In this document: piece by piece, positions 41,718-50,450 of the stretch
Position numbering within the stretch: the stretch's first letter is position 1
How the letters are laid out: the number at the start of each line of letters is the position of its first letter
NCBI GenBank assembly: GCA_963696875.1
Contig: CAVOLQ010000002.1
Location: 773,680-837,679, forward strand
DNA length: 64,000 bases
Origin: Albibacterium sp963696875
Lineage (GTDB): Bacteria > Bacteroidota > Bacteroidia > Sphingobacteriales > Sphingobacteriaceae
Direction of reading: 5' to 3'
Made by a program: the position numbers and the translations under genes
The notes under the pieces: model-generated
What the model was told of the DNA's origin: nothing
What the model saw: only the letters and a program-made list of their open reading frames with translations
The model's database searches: none

Positions 41718-42486
41718 AAATAAATTACCGCTTAGCACAGAGCAGAAAATAAAACGCAGGAATTTCATTTCCTTTAGCGTCTTCTTCCTCTTAGGAGCTA
41801 GTGCCATTACAGGTTGGAAATGGCTTCTGGATGCACCGGAAGAAACGCCGGGAATAACGGGTGGAGCCCGGGCTCCACTAAGAAGCGCATTAAATAAAAC
41901 AGAACTTTTCTTCAGGAATTTTTTCAGTAATAAGCATTTGGCTAAAACATACCCAAAATCAAGAGCAGCTACTGAGGTAAGGATAAATAATCTGTTGGGT
42001 ATAGAAGACGATCCAGATTTTAATCCTGAAAACTGGAAACTTTCGGTAAAAATAGAAAATCAGGAAAATCTAAAGATCAGCCTAGAAGAAATTAAATCCC
42101 TGCCAAAAACGGAAATAATTTATGACTTTAAATGTATTGAAGGATGGGATCAAATACAACACTGGGCCGGCATAAAGCTAAGTGAATTTTTACTTCATTA
42201 TAACCTGTATGAACAGACAAAAAGCCAATATATGGGCTTGGAGACCCCAAATGGAATGTATTATGTAGGATTAGACATGGATAGTGCATTGCATCCTCAA
42301 ACCCTACTGGCTTATGAAATGAATGACAAGCCGCTAACCATCGACCATGGTGCCCCACTCCGACTTATTGTTCCTGTAAAATACGGAATTAAATGTCTCA
42401 AAAGAATTGGCACCATCTACTTCAGTAACGAAAGACCCCGGGATTATTGGGCGGAACAGGGTTATGACTATTATTCTGGATTGTAA
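41692..42486 (+). CDS. Sulfite-oxidase-family molybdopterin-dependent oxidoreductase
   Basis: The 264-residue protein has an N-terminal export/anchor segment (RRNFISFSVFFLLGASAITG) and a single sulfite-oxidase fold Moco domain. The molybdenum-ligand Cys lies in YDFKCIEGWDQIQHWAGIKL (Cys near residue 147). YedY/MsrP-like residues follow, including YVGLDMDSALHPQTLLAYEM and PLRLIVPVKYGIKCLKRI. The dimerisation domain of true sulfite oxidases is missing. It probably faces the periplasm with the upstream cytochrome b. Methionine sulfoxide or a sulfur oxyanion are candidate substrates. Confidence 0.85.
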   Translation: MMKAQQKTENKLPLSTEQKIKRRNFISFSVFFLLGASAITGWKWLLDAPEETPGITGGARAPLRSALNKTELFFRNFFSNKHLAKTYPKSRAATEVRINNLLGIEDDPDFNPENWKLSVKIENQENLKISLEEIKSLPKTEIIYDFKCIEGWDQIQHWAGIKLSEFLLHYNLYEQTKSQYMGLETPNGMYYVGLDMDSALHPQTLLAYEMNDKPLTIDHGAPLRLIVPVKYGIKCLKRIGTIYFSNERPRDYWAEQGYDYYSGL

Positions 42487-42519
42487 ACATACGTATCGCT
42501 GGTATCGATACGTATGTTT
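42485..42519. terminator. Hairpin between convergent operons
   Basis: AAACATACGTATCG (42485-42498), loop CTGGTAT, and the exact inverse CGATACGTATGTTT (42506-42519). It lies directly after the molybdoenzyme stop and before the convergent msrA end, so it can act in both directions. The flanking T run is short. Confidence 0.7.
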
Positions 42520-42540
42520 GTTGCTGACTCCAGAAAAGGT

Positions 42541-43200
42541 CTATTTATTCTTAAATTCATCTTTCAGATAAGCATTCCTAGTTTCCCTAAGTTTCATCAC
42601 TTTTGGTACAGAAACATGTTGAATATAGGAATCGTTCTGGTGCCGTCTATAATAATCTTGGTGATATTTTTCGGCAGGGTATATCACCTTAAAAGGAACA
42701 ACCTGAGTAACGATCGGATTAGAATAATGATGACTGCCATTTACTTTGGCAATGACAGTTTTCAAAATCTTTTGCTCTTCTGGTGTTCTATAAAAAGCTA
42801 TAGAGCGGTAATTCTCCCCCACATCAGGTCCTTGGCGATTTAACGTAGTTGGATCATGAGCATAAAAAAATGATTCCGCCAAATCCGCATAGCTGATTAC
42901 CTTGGGATCATAATAAACCTGTACAGCTTCAGCATGTCCAGTATTACCTGAAATAACTTGTTCATAACTTGGTCTTTTAGTAGTTCCACCAGAATATCCT
43001 GAAATCACTTGATCAACTCCTTTTAGTTCGCGGAATCCTTCAGAAAGACTCCAGAAGCAACCACCTGCAAAAGTAGCCACCTGCTCATTTGATTTTGGTA
43101 CAGGCAAGGTAGCATATGTATTGTCTTCACTACTATTTTGCCCTTTGACAGATGCACTCAAAAATATTAAGCCGAGCATCCATAAAATATATTGTTTCAT
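42541..43200 (-). CDS. msrA: Peptide-methionine (S)-S-oxide reductase MsrA, exported
   Basis: The 219-residue protein has a signal peptide (MKQYILWMLGLIFLSASVKG) and the MsrA catalytic motif AGGCFWSLSEGF with nucleophile Cys near residue 48. VISGYSGGTTKRPSYEQV, EAVQVYYDPKVISYADL and PTTLNRQGPDVGENYRS follow. It reduces the S-epimer of methionine sulfoxide, here outside the cytoplasm. It follows msrB by 17 bp and is co-transcribed with it. Confidence 0.95.
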   Translation of the reverse strand: MKQYILWMLGLIFLSASVKGQNSSEDNTYATLPVPKSNEQVATFAGGCFWSLSEGFRELKGVDQVISGYSGGTTKRPSYEQVISGNTGHAEAVQVYYDPKVISYADLAESFFYAHDPTTLNRQGPDVGENYRSIAFYRTPEEQKILKTVIAKVNGSHHYSNPIVTQVVPFKVIYPAEKYHQDYYRRHQNDSYIQHVSVPKVMKLRETRNAYLKDEFKNK

Positions 43201-43217
43201 AACTATCGAGTTTAATA

Positions 43218-43730
43218 TTAGTTAGCCGGAATAAACTTTAATGCATAAGAATTCATACAGTATCTTTTACCGGTGGGCTTAGGGCCATCATCAAAAACAT
43301 GTCCCAAATGCAGTCCTGTACTAGCTTCGACGACTTCATCCCTAATCATTCCACCCGACGTATCTTTGATTATTTTAATAGCCATTGGATCTATTGGTTG
43401 AAAAAAACTTGGCCATCCAGTATCGGAATCAAATTTCGCATCCGAACTGAACAAAGGCTTGCCAGTAGCTGCACTTACATAGATACCTTTTTTATGATTG
43501 TTCCAATAAGGGTTGTTAAAAGGTGTTTCAGTTCCCTTGTTTACCATTATTTCATATGCTTCGGGAGACAATACCTTTTTCCAATAAGCAGCAGGTTTTC
43601 CTTCGGGATACAATTTTGTGTTTTCGGAAGGACTAGCCATTCCTTGTTTATGCTGCGATGATGGTTTCTGACTACAGGCGTTGAATGCAAGTATCAAAAG
43701 CGGAATCATCAAAAAAACTACCTTTTTCAT
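43218..43730 (-). CDS. msrB: Peptide-methionine (R)-S-oxide reductase MsrB, lipoprotein
   Basis: The 170-residue lipoprotein (lipobox LAFNACS at about residues 14-20) has MsrB features: YEIMVNKGTETPFNNPYWNN, FDSDTGWPSFFQPID and the catalytic Cys in GKRYCMNSYALKFIPAN near the C-terminus. The two CxxC pairs that bind structural Zn in many MsrB proteins are absent (YVSAATGKPLFSS). It reduces the R-epimer of methionine sulfoxide. It is preceded by a 90-nt leader shared with the DUF2147 gene. Confidence 0.95.
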   Translation of the reverse strand: MKKVVFLMIPLLILAFNACSQKPSSQHKQGMASPSENTKLYPEGKPAAYWKKVLSPEAYEIMVNKGTETPFNNPYWNNHKKGIYVSAATGKPLFSSDAKFDSDTGWPSFFQPIDPMAIKIIKDTSGGMIRDEVVEASTGLHLGHVFDDGPKPTGKRYCMNSYALKFIPAN

Positions 43731-43820
43731 CAGAATAAATTGTTTTTACCTGGGATGAAGCTATCATGAGCACTTATTCATCTCGGTTTGTGACTTCCTG
43801 CAGCTCATGATGGTTTCATA
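43731..43820 (-). promoter_or_regulatory. Conserved leader element of msrB (copy A)
   Basis: Reading on the minus strand from 43820, TATGAAACCATCATGAGC is followed about 40 nt later by GCTCATGAT, which pairs with ATCATGAGC over 9 bp, then CTTCATC and ATTCTGATGAAAA including the start codon. The same order and spacing occurs before the DUF2147 gene (63714-63801). Short frames MKPS-stop and a 14-codon frame lie inside. Nature unknown: RNA element, extended promoter, or coding leader. Confidence 0.55.
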
Positions 43821-44052
43821 TTGTAATAATTACGTTGTAAAGTAATTCCTTATAACTTTAAAAAAGTTTAATGGTTTAACGACCAATCATCACAAACATG
43901 TAAGAATTTATAATGGTTTTTACTTCTTTGACGTTTTATCGCTGTTCAACTTTTTGCATATTCAAAAACCATAATCGTCAATTTTCAATTAAACTAGGTA
44001 TCGGAAACTAAACAATAAGCACTTGTTATTGTTATTATATAAAAAGTTGTTA

Positions 44053-44400
44053 ATGGCTATCAATATCAAAAGGGTTTATGAGCATCCAGATGAAAGCGAT
44101 GGGAAACGGATACTTGTTGATCGGCTATGGCCTCGCGGTTTGACAAAAGAAAAAGCGAAAGTAGACCTTTGGTTGAAAGATATAGCACCAACAACGGTAC
44201 TTCGAAAATGGTTCGGCCATGATCCGGAGAAATGGGAAGAATTTAGAAAGCGTTACTTGAATGAACTTAGAGAAAATAAAGAGCAGGTTACCTTACTGAA
44301 GGAAGAAATAAAAAAAGGACCCGTTAGCTTAATTTATGGAGCTAAAGATAAGTTACATAATGAAGCATTAGTATTAAAAGATGCGCTTAAAAAGCTATAA
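44053..44400 (+). CDS. DUF488 family protein
   Basis: The ATG at 44053 (MAINIKRVYEHPDESDGKRI) is preferred over an upstream hydrophobic frame. The 115-residue protein has DUF488 motifs VYEHPDESDGKRILVDRLWP, RGLTKEKAKVDLWLKDIAPT and LRKWFGHDPEKWEEFRKRYL. The family is widespread and of unknown function. It is monocistronic and followed by the inverted-repeat element at 44418-44568. Confidence 0.9.
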   Translation: MAINIKRVYEHPDESDGKRILVDRLWPRGLTKEKAKVDLWLKDIAPTTVLRKWFGHDPEKWEEFRKRYLNELRENKEQVTLLKEEIKKGPVSLIYGAKDKLHNEALVLKDALKKL

Positions 44401-44417
44401 AACAAAACAAGCTTAAA

Positions 44418-44568
44418 TACTGTTTGGTGGGCATTTATTATTATTATGTCAGGTTGGCGCAACGGACACCTAGAACACAGTTATTTTCCAACCTTCTATC
44501 TGTGACCAACGAAACGGTAGTCGAGCTAGGTCCCCGTTTAATATTCAATAATGACCCACCAAACAGTA
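44418..44568. repeat. 151-bp MITE-like element with 14-bp terminal inverted repeats
   Basis: TACTGTTTGGTGGG (44418-44431) and its perfect inverse CCCACCAAACAGTA (44555-44568) enclose about 120 bp with further internal pairing (GGACACCTAG with CTAGGTCC, and AGGTTGG with CCAACCT). It has no coding frame. It lies between convergent genes. Either a miniature transposable element or a structured RNA is possible. Confidence 0.55.
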
Positions 44569-44596
44569 AATAATTAAATACCTATATCTTACCTTC

Positions 44597-45247
44597 TTAG
44601 CTAGATCTATGTAGCAAGTTATGAGTAATAGAATTCTCCAACTCACGGTGATAAATATATGTGGGAAGCTCAGTTCTCAACACGACAGTTTCAGTATTAG
44701 TTAATCTTTCAAAAAAATCAGCATCATTTCCAACGGGGAAAGGTTTGAATCCTTTTAAAGCCAATGCTACTTCTTTTTTTATAAAAAATGTACCCCCAAT
44801 TACGCATTCCGACAAATGAATCTTTTTGCTATGATCATGTCTATCCGGCACGTATTGATTTCCAACAATTCTCACTCCTCCATGAAGGAATTCTACGTTT
44901 GAATTATTTTCCAAAATCTCTTTCCTAGTTTCCAGATGATCGTAAGTATATTCATCGTCGGAGTCTAAAAAAGTAATAAACTTGCCTTTAGCCAAAGCAA
45001 TTCCAGCATTCTTTGCACGAACTGTTCCTTGATTACTTTGCTTTTTATATCTTATTTGTGGATAACTCTCTAAGTACGATCTGATCTGATCATAAGTATC
45101 GTCTGTACTCCCATCATCAATGATGATCGCCTCCCAATCATTTTCAGTTTGCCCAATAAGAGATTCAACGGCTCTTTTTAGAAGGGCAGCCCGATTATAA
45201 GTCGTGATGACTACGGAAAAAAAGCTATTTTGCATCAAGCATCTCAT
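44597..45247 (-). CDS. Glycosyltransferase family 2
   Basis: The 216-residue GT-A protein has SVVITTYNRAALLKRAVESL at residues 11-30, WEAIIIDDGSTDDTYDQIRS (about 35-54) and the DxD motif in FITFLDSDDEYTYDH near 88-102. The sugar donor and acceptor are unknown. It has no membrane segment. The start overlaps the AhpD-like gene by 23 bp, so it is the last gene of the gnd-zwf operon. Confidence 0.9.
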   Translation of the reverse strand: MRCLMQNSFFSVVITTYNRAALLKRAVESLIGQTENDWEAIIIDDGSTDDTYDQIRSYLESYPQIRYKKQSNQGTVRAKNAGIALAKGKFITFLDSDDEYTYDHLETRKEILENNSNVEFLHGGVRIVGNQYVPDRHDHSKKIHLSECVIGGTFFIKKEVALALKGFKPFPVGNDADFFERLTNTETVVLRTELPTYIYHRELENSITHNLLHRSS

Positions 45248-45557
45248 CTATTGCCAATGCGGAATGTGAAACTGCTGCACCTGCTCGCATTTCAGCCGCT
45301 ACCCAAATTGCTTCCATAATTTCCTCTTGACTGGCTCCTTTTCGAAGGGCCTGTTTGGTATGGCTACGGATGCAATAGCCACATTGTGTAGCATGTGCCA
45401 CCGCAACGGCAATTAATTGTTTCGTTTTTTCAGGAAGTGCCCCTTCTTTATAAATTGTTCTACTAAAATTACGCCATGCATCCATAGCCAAAGGTGCCAA
45501 TGCAGCTCTTTTTTCATTAATTTCAATGGTGGGAACCGGGAATAAGTCTTTACTCAT
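45225..45557 (-). CDS. Carboxymuconolactone decarboxylase (AhpD-like) family protein
   Basis: The 110-residue helical protein has the redox CxxC motif CGYCIRSHTKQALRKGASQE near residues 58-77, as in AhpD-like peroxidase/disulfide partners. It has the typical ATQCGYC and EEIMEAIWVAAEMRAGAA helices. A role in thiol redox using NADPH-derived reductant is plausible beside zwf and gnd but is inferred. It lies 38 bp after zwf. Confidence 0.85.
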   Translation of the reverse strand: MSKDLFPVPTIEINEKRAALAPLAMDAWRNFSRTIYKEGALPEKTKQLIAVAVAHATQCGYCIRSHTKQALRKGASQEEIMEAIWVAAEMRAGAAVSHSALAIDEMLDAK

Positions 45558-45595
45558 CTTACAGGATTTTAATGGTCTTAAATTTAAGGTTTATT

Positions 45596-47110
45596 CTATT
45601 CATTTTCAAACGGAAGCGTAAACCAATGAAAGCCGTCTTGAGCGATTAAAGCTTCCGCAAGCTCTGGCCCCCATGATCCAGCATGATAATTTGGAAAACT
45701 TATACTCTCTTTGCTAGTCCATGAATTTAAAATCGGCATTAGGAGCAGCCACGCCGCCTCGACCTGATCGGCGCGCATAAATAACGTTTGATCCCCAAGC
45801 ATAATATCCGTTAAAAGAGTTTCATAAGCTTCAGGCTCATCCCTTGTGTAGGTACCCTGATAATTAAAAAGCATGTCCACAGTATTTAAGATCATATCTA
45901 ATCCGGGTCGTTTAACTTGCAGTTGCATACGAATACTCATTTCAGGCTGAATGCTTATTACCAAACGGTTTTGTTGCCAATTATCAGAGGCTTCAAATGG
46001 AAAAACGCAATGCGGGACATCTTTAAACTGAATTGCAATTGTCGAGGTGGTTTGGTGCATGCGCTTACCAGTCCGTACATAAAATGGAACACCTTGCCAA
46101 CGCCAATTATCTATAAAGAACTTCACCGCAGCAAAAGTCTCTGTATTCGACTGAGAATCCACATTAGGTTCTTTACGATAGCCTTCTACTTCGTCCCCTT
46201 CTATCCAACCTTTAGCATATTGACCCCTTACCGACAACTTTCGAATTTCATCAGGTTCAAATCTTCGCATAGCATGCAAAACATCCACCTTCCGATTACG
46301 GACCTCATCTGCATTAAAATTAATGGGTGTTTCCATCGCCACCAAACAGAGCAATTGTAGTAAATGATTCTGAATCATGTCTCGCAGAGCTCCAGCGCCT
46401 TCATAATAATCGCCCCGATTCTCTACACCGAGCTGCTCAGTGACAGAAATTTGCACGTGTTCAATATAATTACGGTTCCAGATGGGTTCTAAAATTGAGT
46501 TTGCAAAACGAAATGCCATTATATTTTGCACAGTTTCCTTGCCGAGATAATGGTCTATCCGGTAAATTTGTTCTTCGTGAAAAAGTTTTGATAACAAGTC
46601 ATTCAAAGATTGTGCAGATTCAAGATCATGACCAAATGGCTTTTCAATTACTATTCGAGTTCTAGAAGGATTGGTAGCTAATTTATTTACAGAAATTTGC
46701 TTGGCAATGATTGGGAAAAAATTAGGAGCGACGGCGAGATAAAAAACTATATTTACCTTTTGCTTCCACTCTTCTTCATGTTTTTTGATTCTATTGCCAA
46801 GTTCTTTATAATCTTCGTTAGACTGAACATCAGCAGACTGGTAAAAAATATGGTTAGAAAAGTCCTCCCAAATCTTTTTATCCGCTTTACCATTTCTAGA
46901 AAATCGATTTACACCATCTAACATTTTTTCTTGAAAATCTTTATCACTTAATTTACTTCTTGCAGTACCTATTATTGCAAAATTAGCAGGCATCGACTTG
47001 TCTAAAAATAAATTATACAAGGCGGGTGCTAATTTCCGCCAAGTGAGATCGCCTGTCGCACCGAAAACAATGAATATAGTAGGCTGGTAATGAACAGATG
47101 TTGCCGTCAT
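45596..47110 (-). CDS. zwf: Glucose-6-phosphate 1-dehydrogenase
   Basis: The ATG at 47110 gives 504 residues (MTATSVHYQPTIFIVFGATG). A longer frame to 47143 would overlap gnd. It catalyses the first step of the oxidative pentose phosphate pathway, making NADPH. Rossmann FGATGDLTWRKLAPALY (about 16-32), the substrate-binding RIDHYLGKETVQNIMAFRFA (about 187-206) and EKPFGHDLESA are present. It follows gnd by 17 bp. No pgl gene is seen in the operon. Confidence 0.95.
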   Translation of the reverse strand: MTATSVHYQPTIFIVFGATGDLTWRKLAPALYNLFLDKSMPANFAIIGTARSKLSDKDFQEKMLDGVNRFSRNGKADKKIWEDFSNHIFYQSADVQSNEDYKELGNRIKKHEEEWKQKVNIVFYLAVAPNFFPIIAKQISVNKLATNPSRTRIVIEKPFGHDLESAQSLNDLLSKLFHEEQIYRIDHYLGKETVQNIMAFRFANSILEPIWNRNYIEHVQISVTEQLGVENRGDYYEGAGALRDMIQNHLLQLLCLVAMETPINFNADEVRNRKVDVLHAMRRFEPDEIRKLSVRGQYAKGWIEGDEVEGYRKEPNVDSQSNTETFAAVKFFIDNWRWQGVPFYVRTGKRMHQTTSTIAIQFKDVPHCVFPFEASDNWQQNRLVISIQPEMSIRMQLQVKRPGLDMILNTVDMLFNYQGTYTRDEPEAYETLLTDIMLGDQTLFMRADQVEAAWLLLMPILNSWTSKESISFPNYHAGSWGPELAEALIAQDGFHWFTLPFENE

Positions 47111-47127
47111 TTTTTGTAAATTAGTTC

Positions 47128-48567
47128 TTAAGTATTTTCCCATTGGGTATGATAGGTTCCATTTTCACCTATGCGCTCATAAGTATGTGCCCCAAAATAA
47201 TCCCGTTGCGCTTGAATTAGATTGGCAGGCATGTTTTCACTTCGTAGTGTATCGAAATAACTTAAGGAAGTTAAATATGCAGGAATTGCAACGCCATGAC
47301 TAATTGCACTGATTACCACGGATTGTAAATTTGGAAGGCACCTATCGATAATTGGCTTTACTGTATCGTCCAATAGTAGATGCTTTAAATTTTTATCTTT
47401 ATCAAAAGCGGCATAAATTATATCTAAAAAGCGAGAACGGATGATGCATCCGCCACGCCAAATTTTAGCAATTTGATCCAATTTTAATTGATAGCTATAT
47501 TCTTCAGATGCTTTGCTCAATAAATGCATTCCCTGCGCATATATGATAATCATAGCGAAGTAAAATGCTTCTTCCAATTCCTGGATAAATGAAAATTTGT
47601 TCTCCTCTTGAAAAAATGCACCCTTCTTCTGTGAATAAATTGAAGCAGCTTGCACCCTTAATTCCTTATATTTAGATAAATCCCGCATAGAAACAGCAAT
47701 ATCAATAACGGGGATCGGTAAGGTCAAATCCATCGCTATTTGCGAAGTCCATTTACCAGTTCCTTTTGATTTTGCTTCGTCTTTGATATCGTCAACTAAG
47801 TAATTATAACCCCCTGATTCCTTGTAGTTAAAAATATCACGAGTAATCTCTAATAAATAAGATTGTAATACCCCTTCATTCCATTTTTCAAAAACCTGAT
47901 GTATTTCCTCGTTGCTTAAATTTAACCCCTTTTTTAAAATCTCATAAGTTTCAGCTATCAATTGCATTAAGCCATATTCAATGCCGTTGTGAACCATTTT
48001 GACAAAATGGCCGGAAGCGCCCGGACCAATATATGTTACGCAAGGTTCACCCTTGACTTTAGCTGAAATAGCTTCAAGAATTGGTTTCACCACCCCATAG
48101 GCCTGCTTGTCTCCGCCGGGCATTATACTAGGTCCCTGTCTGGCACCTTCCTCCCCTCCTGAGATTCCCATACCAAAAAAATGTATTCCCTTGTTTTTCA
48201 ATTCTTCGATCCGACGAGTTGTATCTGTAAAATGCGAATTACCGGCATCGATAAGAATATCTCCTTCCTCAATTAAAGGCAGTAATTCCTGGATAACACT
48301 ATCAACAATATCACCCGCAGGCACAAGCATCATAATTGTTCTAGGAATTTTCAAACTTTCAACCAGTTCTCTTAACTCGCTAAAGCCCGCTACACTGGCT
48401 TCTTTACCCTCTTTGTTCAATAGAATAACTTTTTCAGGATCTACATCGAAACCCGAAACTGCATAACCATGATCTGACATATTAAGCAATAAATTCCTAC
48501 CCATTGTGCCCAAACCAATCATCCCCAAAACATTATTCTTACTTCCAGTACTTTCTGTTTTACTCAT
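47128..48567 (-). CDS. gnd: 6-phosphogluconate dehydrogenase
   Basis: The 479-residue decarboxylating enzyme yields ribulose-5-phosphate and NADPH. The nucleotide motif GLGTMGRNLLLNMSDHGYAV is at residues 18-37. MPGGDKQAYGVVKPI and GPGASGHFVKMVHNGIEYGL (with catalytic Lys and the HNGIEY motif) lie at about 150-205, and a normal C-terminal helical domain follows. It overlaps the HAD gene upstream by 8 bp and precedes zwf. Confidence 0.95.
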   Translation of the reverse strand: MSKTESTGSKNNVLGMIGLGTMGRNLLLNMSDHGYAVSGFDVDPEKVILLNKEGKEASVAGFSELRELVESLKIPRTIMMLVPAGDIVDSVIQELLPLIEEGDILIDAGNSHFTDTTRRIEELKNKGIHFFGMGISGGEEGARQGPSIMPGGDKQAYGVVKPILEAISAKVKGEPCVTYIGPGASGHFVKMVHNGIEYGLMQLIAETYEILKKGLNLSNEEIHQVFEKWNEGVLQSYLLEITRDIFNYKESGGYNYLVDDIKDEAKSKGTGKWTSQIAMDLTLPIPVIDIAVSMRDLSKYKELRVQAASIYSQKKGAFFQEENKFSFIQELEEAFYFAMIIIYAQGMHLLSKASEEYSYQLKLDQIAKIWRGGCIIRSRFLDIIYAAFDKDKNLKHLLLDDTVKPIIDRCLPNLQSVVISAISHGVAIPAYLTSLSYFDTLRSENMPANLIQAQRDYFGAHTYERIGENGTYHTQWENT

Positions 48568-49189
48568 TATATTCTATGTTTAAATTCTCTAAAATGGCTC
48601 GTGTTGAGGCAAAATCTTGGTGATGATAACTTTGAATTCCGTACTTTTTTGCGGCATTTACAAGCAACAATCGATCATCAAAATAAACACATTCCTCTGG
48701 CTTCGCATGTGCAATACCCGTCGCCAGTTTATATATTCCAGGATCTGGCTTTCTCATCCCCACTTCACAAGAAGAAATAAATCCATCAAAACAACGATGT
48801 AATTCAAAGTTCGCTATCCGATAATCATTTAATTCTCGTCCTTCATTATTAAGTGATAAGATTGATATACTGCGTTTCTTTTTCCATTCCACTAACCAAT
48901 CTAACAAGCCAGGTAATTTTTTTGATTGCGAAAACATAAATTCCTTGAATTCATTTTTAGTAAAATCTCTTAATTTATGGAATACTGCGATATCAAGATA
49001 GTCATCCAAGGTGATCCTACCTATTTCATAAATGTTGAATATAAAGTTATGTAGGACATCAAATTCCTCATACTTAATATTAAATTTATTAGCTGCCTCT
49101 TGCCTAGATTCATGCCCCCAACCATTAGTAAGAAGCACCCCTCCGATATCGAAGAAAATTATTCTAATAGATGAGTTGTGCATTTTCAT
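48560..49189 (-). CDS. HAD family hydrolase (YihX-like)
   Basis: The 209-residue HAD-IA phosphatase has motif I FFDIGGVLLTNGWG (catalytic Asp near residue 13), motif II ILSLNNEGREL near 110 and motif III/IV ECVYFDDRLLLVNAAKKYGI near 165-184. DIGGV replaces the usual DxDxT, as in sugar phosphatases of the YihX type. It is the first gene of the gnd-zwf operon (8-bp overlap), hence likely acting on a sugar phosphate. Confidence 0.85.
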   Translation of the reverse strand: MKMHNSSIRIIFFDIGGVLLTNGWGHESRQEAANKFNIKYEEFDVLHNFIFNIYEIGRITLDDYLDIAVFHKLRDFTKNEFKEFMFSQSKKLPGLLDWLVEWKKKRSISILSLNNEGRELNDYRIANFELHRCFDGFISSCEVGMRKPDPGIYKLATGIAHAKPEECVYFDDRLLLVNAAKKYGIQSYHHQDFASTRAILENLNIEYNE

Positions 49190-49327
49190 GATGATAAAGC
49201 GATCAGGTGCAAAGGACGGTTCCGTTGTACGTTATTTTAGAAAACAATGTTGTCTATTAAATGTTTAAAAAATTGAAACTACAGAACCTAACTAACCATT
49301 GGCTTCATACATTATAATTCTAAACAC

Positions 49328-50362
49328 ATGACATCAAAGGAACTTATTGAAACGTCGGAACTTATTGAAACGGCTCAGGCTATGGTATTGGGTGATAAAG
49401 GGCTTTTGGCCATGGATGAAAGCAATACAACCTGTAATAGTCGATTTTCACAGTTAGGAATCCCCCAAACGGTCGATTATCGACGGAGCTATCGCGAATT
49501 ATTAATCACTACTCCCGGACTGGAGCGCTTTATTAATGCCGCCATTCTAAGTGATGAAACCATTCGTCAACAGACAAAAGATGGATTTCCATTCATCGAT
49601 ATTCTTGTAAATGCAGGAATTATCCCTGGAATAAAAGTAGATAAGGGTACTAAAGATTTGGCCGGCTTTCAAGGTGAGAAAATAACCGAAGGACTAGACG
49701 GTCTATACGAACGCTTAACGGAGTACTATGAGTTGGGGGCACGCTTTGCAAAATGGCGCGCAGTGATCACAATCGGTAAAAAAAAACCAACTTGGGCATG
49801 CATAGAAGCTAATGCCCATGCATTGGCCCGATATGCAGCTATTTGTCAGCAAGCTCAAATTGTTCCAATCGTCGAACCGGAAGTCCTTATGGATGGAGAT
49901 CATACTATAGAGAAATGTTATGAAGTAACAGAAAAAACGTTACATGTTTTATTTGATCATCTTTATAAACAAGGAGTAGATCTTAAAGCAATCATTCTAA
50001 AACCGAATATGGTTTTACCAGGAAAAGAATGCGAAGTACAAGTAGATGCATCAACAATAGCTGATTTTACGTTAGACTGCTTATTTAAATCTGTACCACC
50101 AGCAGTTCCGGGTATAGCTTTTTTATCGGGTGGACAATCGGGAAAGATGGCATCCGAAAACTTAAACGCAATGCATTCAAACTTAAAGTCTCCCTTACCT
50201 TGGGCACTTACTTTTTCTTTTGCTAGGGCCCTTCAATACCCCGCAATAGAAATCTGGAATGGGATAGAGGAAAATGCAGAAGCTGCTCAAGAAGCTTTCC
50301 TCCATCGTGCACTCTGCAATAATGCAGCAAATAATGGTAGTTATAGAGTGGAAATGGAATGA
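49328..50362 (+). CDS. Class I fructose-bisphosphate aldolase
   Basis: The 344-residue Schiff-base aldolase has LGDKGLLAMDESNTTCNSRF (about 20-39), VEPEVLMDGDHTIEKCYEV (about 184-202), Schiff-base Lys in AIILKPNMVLPGK near residue 223, and AFLSGGQSGKMASENLNAM near 260. It cleaves fructose-1,6-bisphosphate or related substrates. This eukaryote-like class I type is metal-independent. It heads the divergent operon with tkt, rpiB and tal, linking glycolysis to pentose phosphates. Confidence 0.9.
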   Translation: MTSKELIETSELIETAQAMVLGDKGLLAMDESNTTCNSRFSQLGIPQTVDYRRSYRELLITTPGLERFINAAILSDETIRQQTKDGFPFIDILVNAGIIPGIKVDKGTKDLAGFQGEKITEGLDGLYERLTEYYELGARFAKWRAVITIGKKKPTWACIEANAHALARYAAICQQAQIVPIVEPEVLMDGDHTIEKCYEVTEKTLHVLFDHLYKQGVDLKAIILKPNMVLPGKECEVQVDASTIADFTLDCLFKSVPPAVPGIAFLSGGQSGKMASENLNAMHSNLKSPLPWALTFSFARALQYPAIEIWNGIEENAEAAQEAFLHRALCNNAANNGSYRVEME

Positions 50363-50450
50363 CTTATTTTAAACTTTTCTAAACAATAGGTAATAGCAAT
50401 TGTATTTCTTAAACCTGAATAAATACAATTCAATTAACAAGAGATGCTTC

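Noticed and set aside
41004..42486. Naming the pair msrQ-msrP
   Set aside because: The cytochrome is of the thiosulfate-reductase b type and not the MsrQ family, and the substrate is unproven, so gene symbols were left out.
45917..46360. 147-residue plus-strand frame inside zwf
   Set aside because: Antisense of a well-supported zwf gene; no domain recognised.
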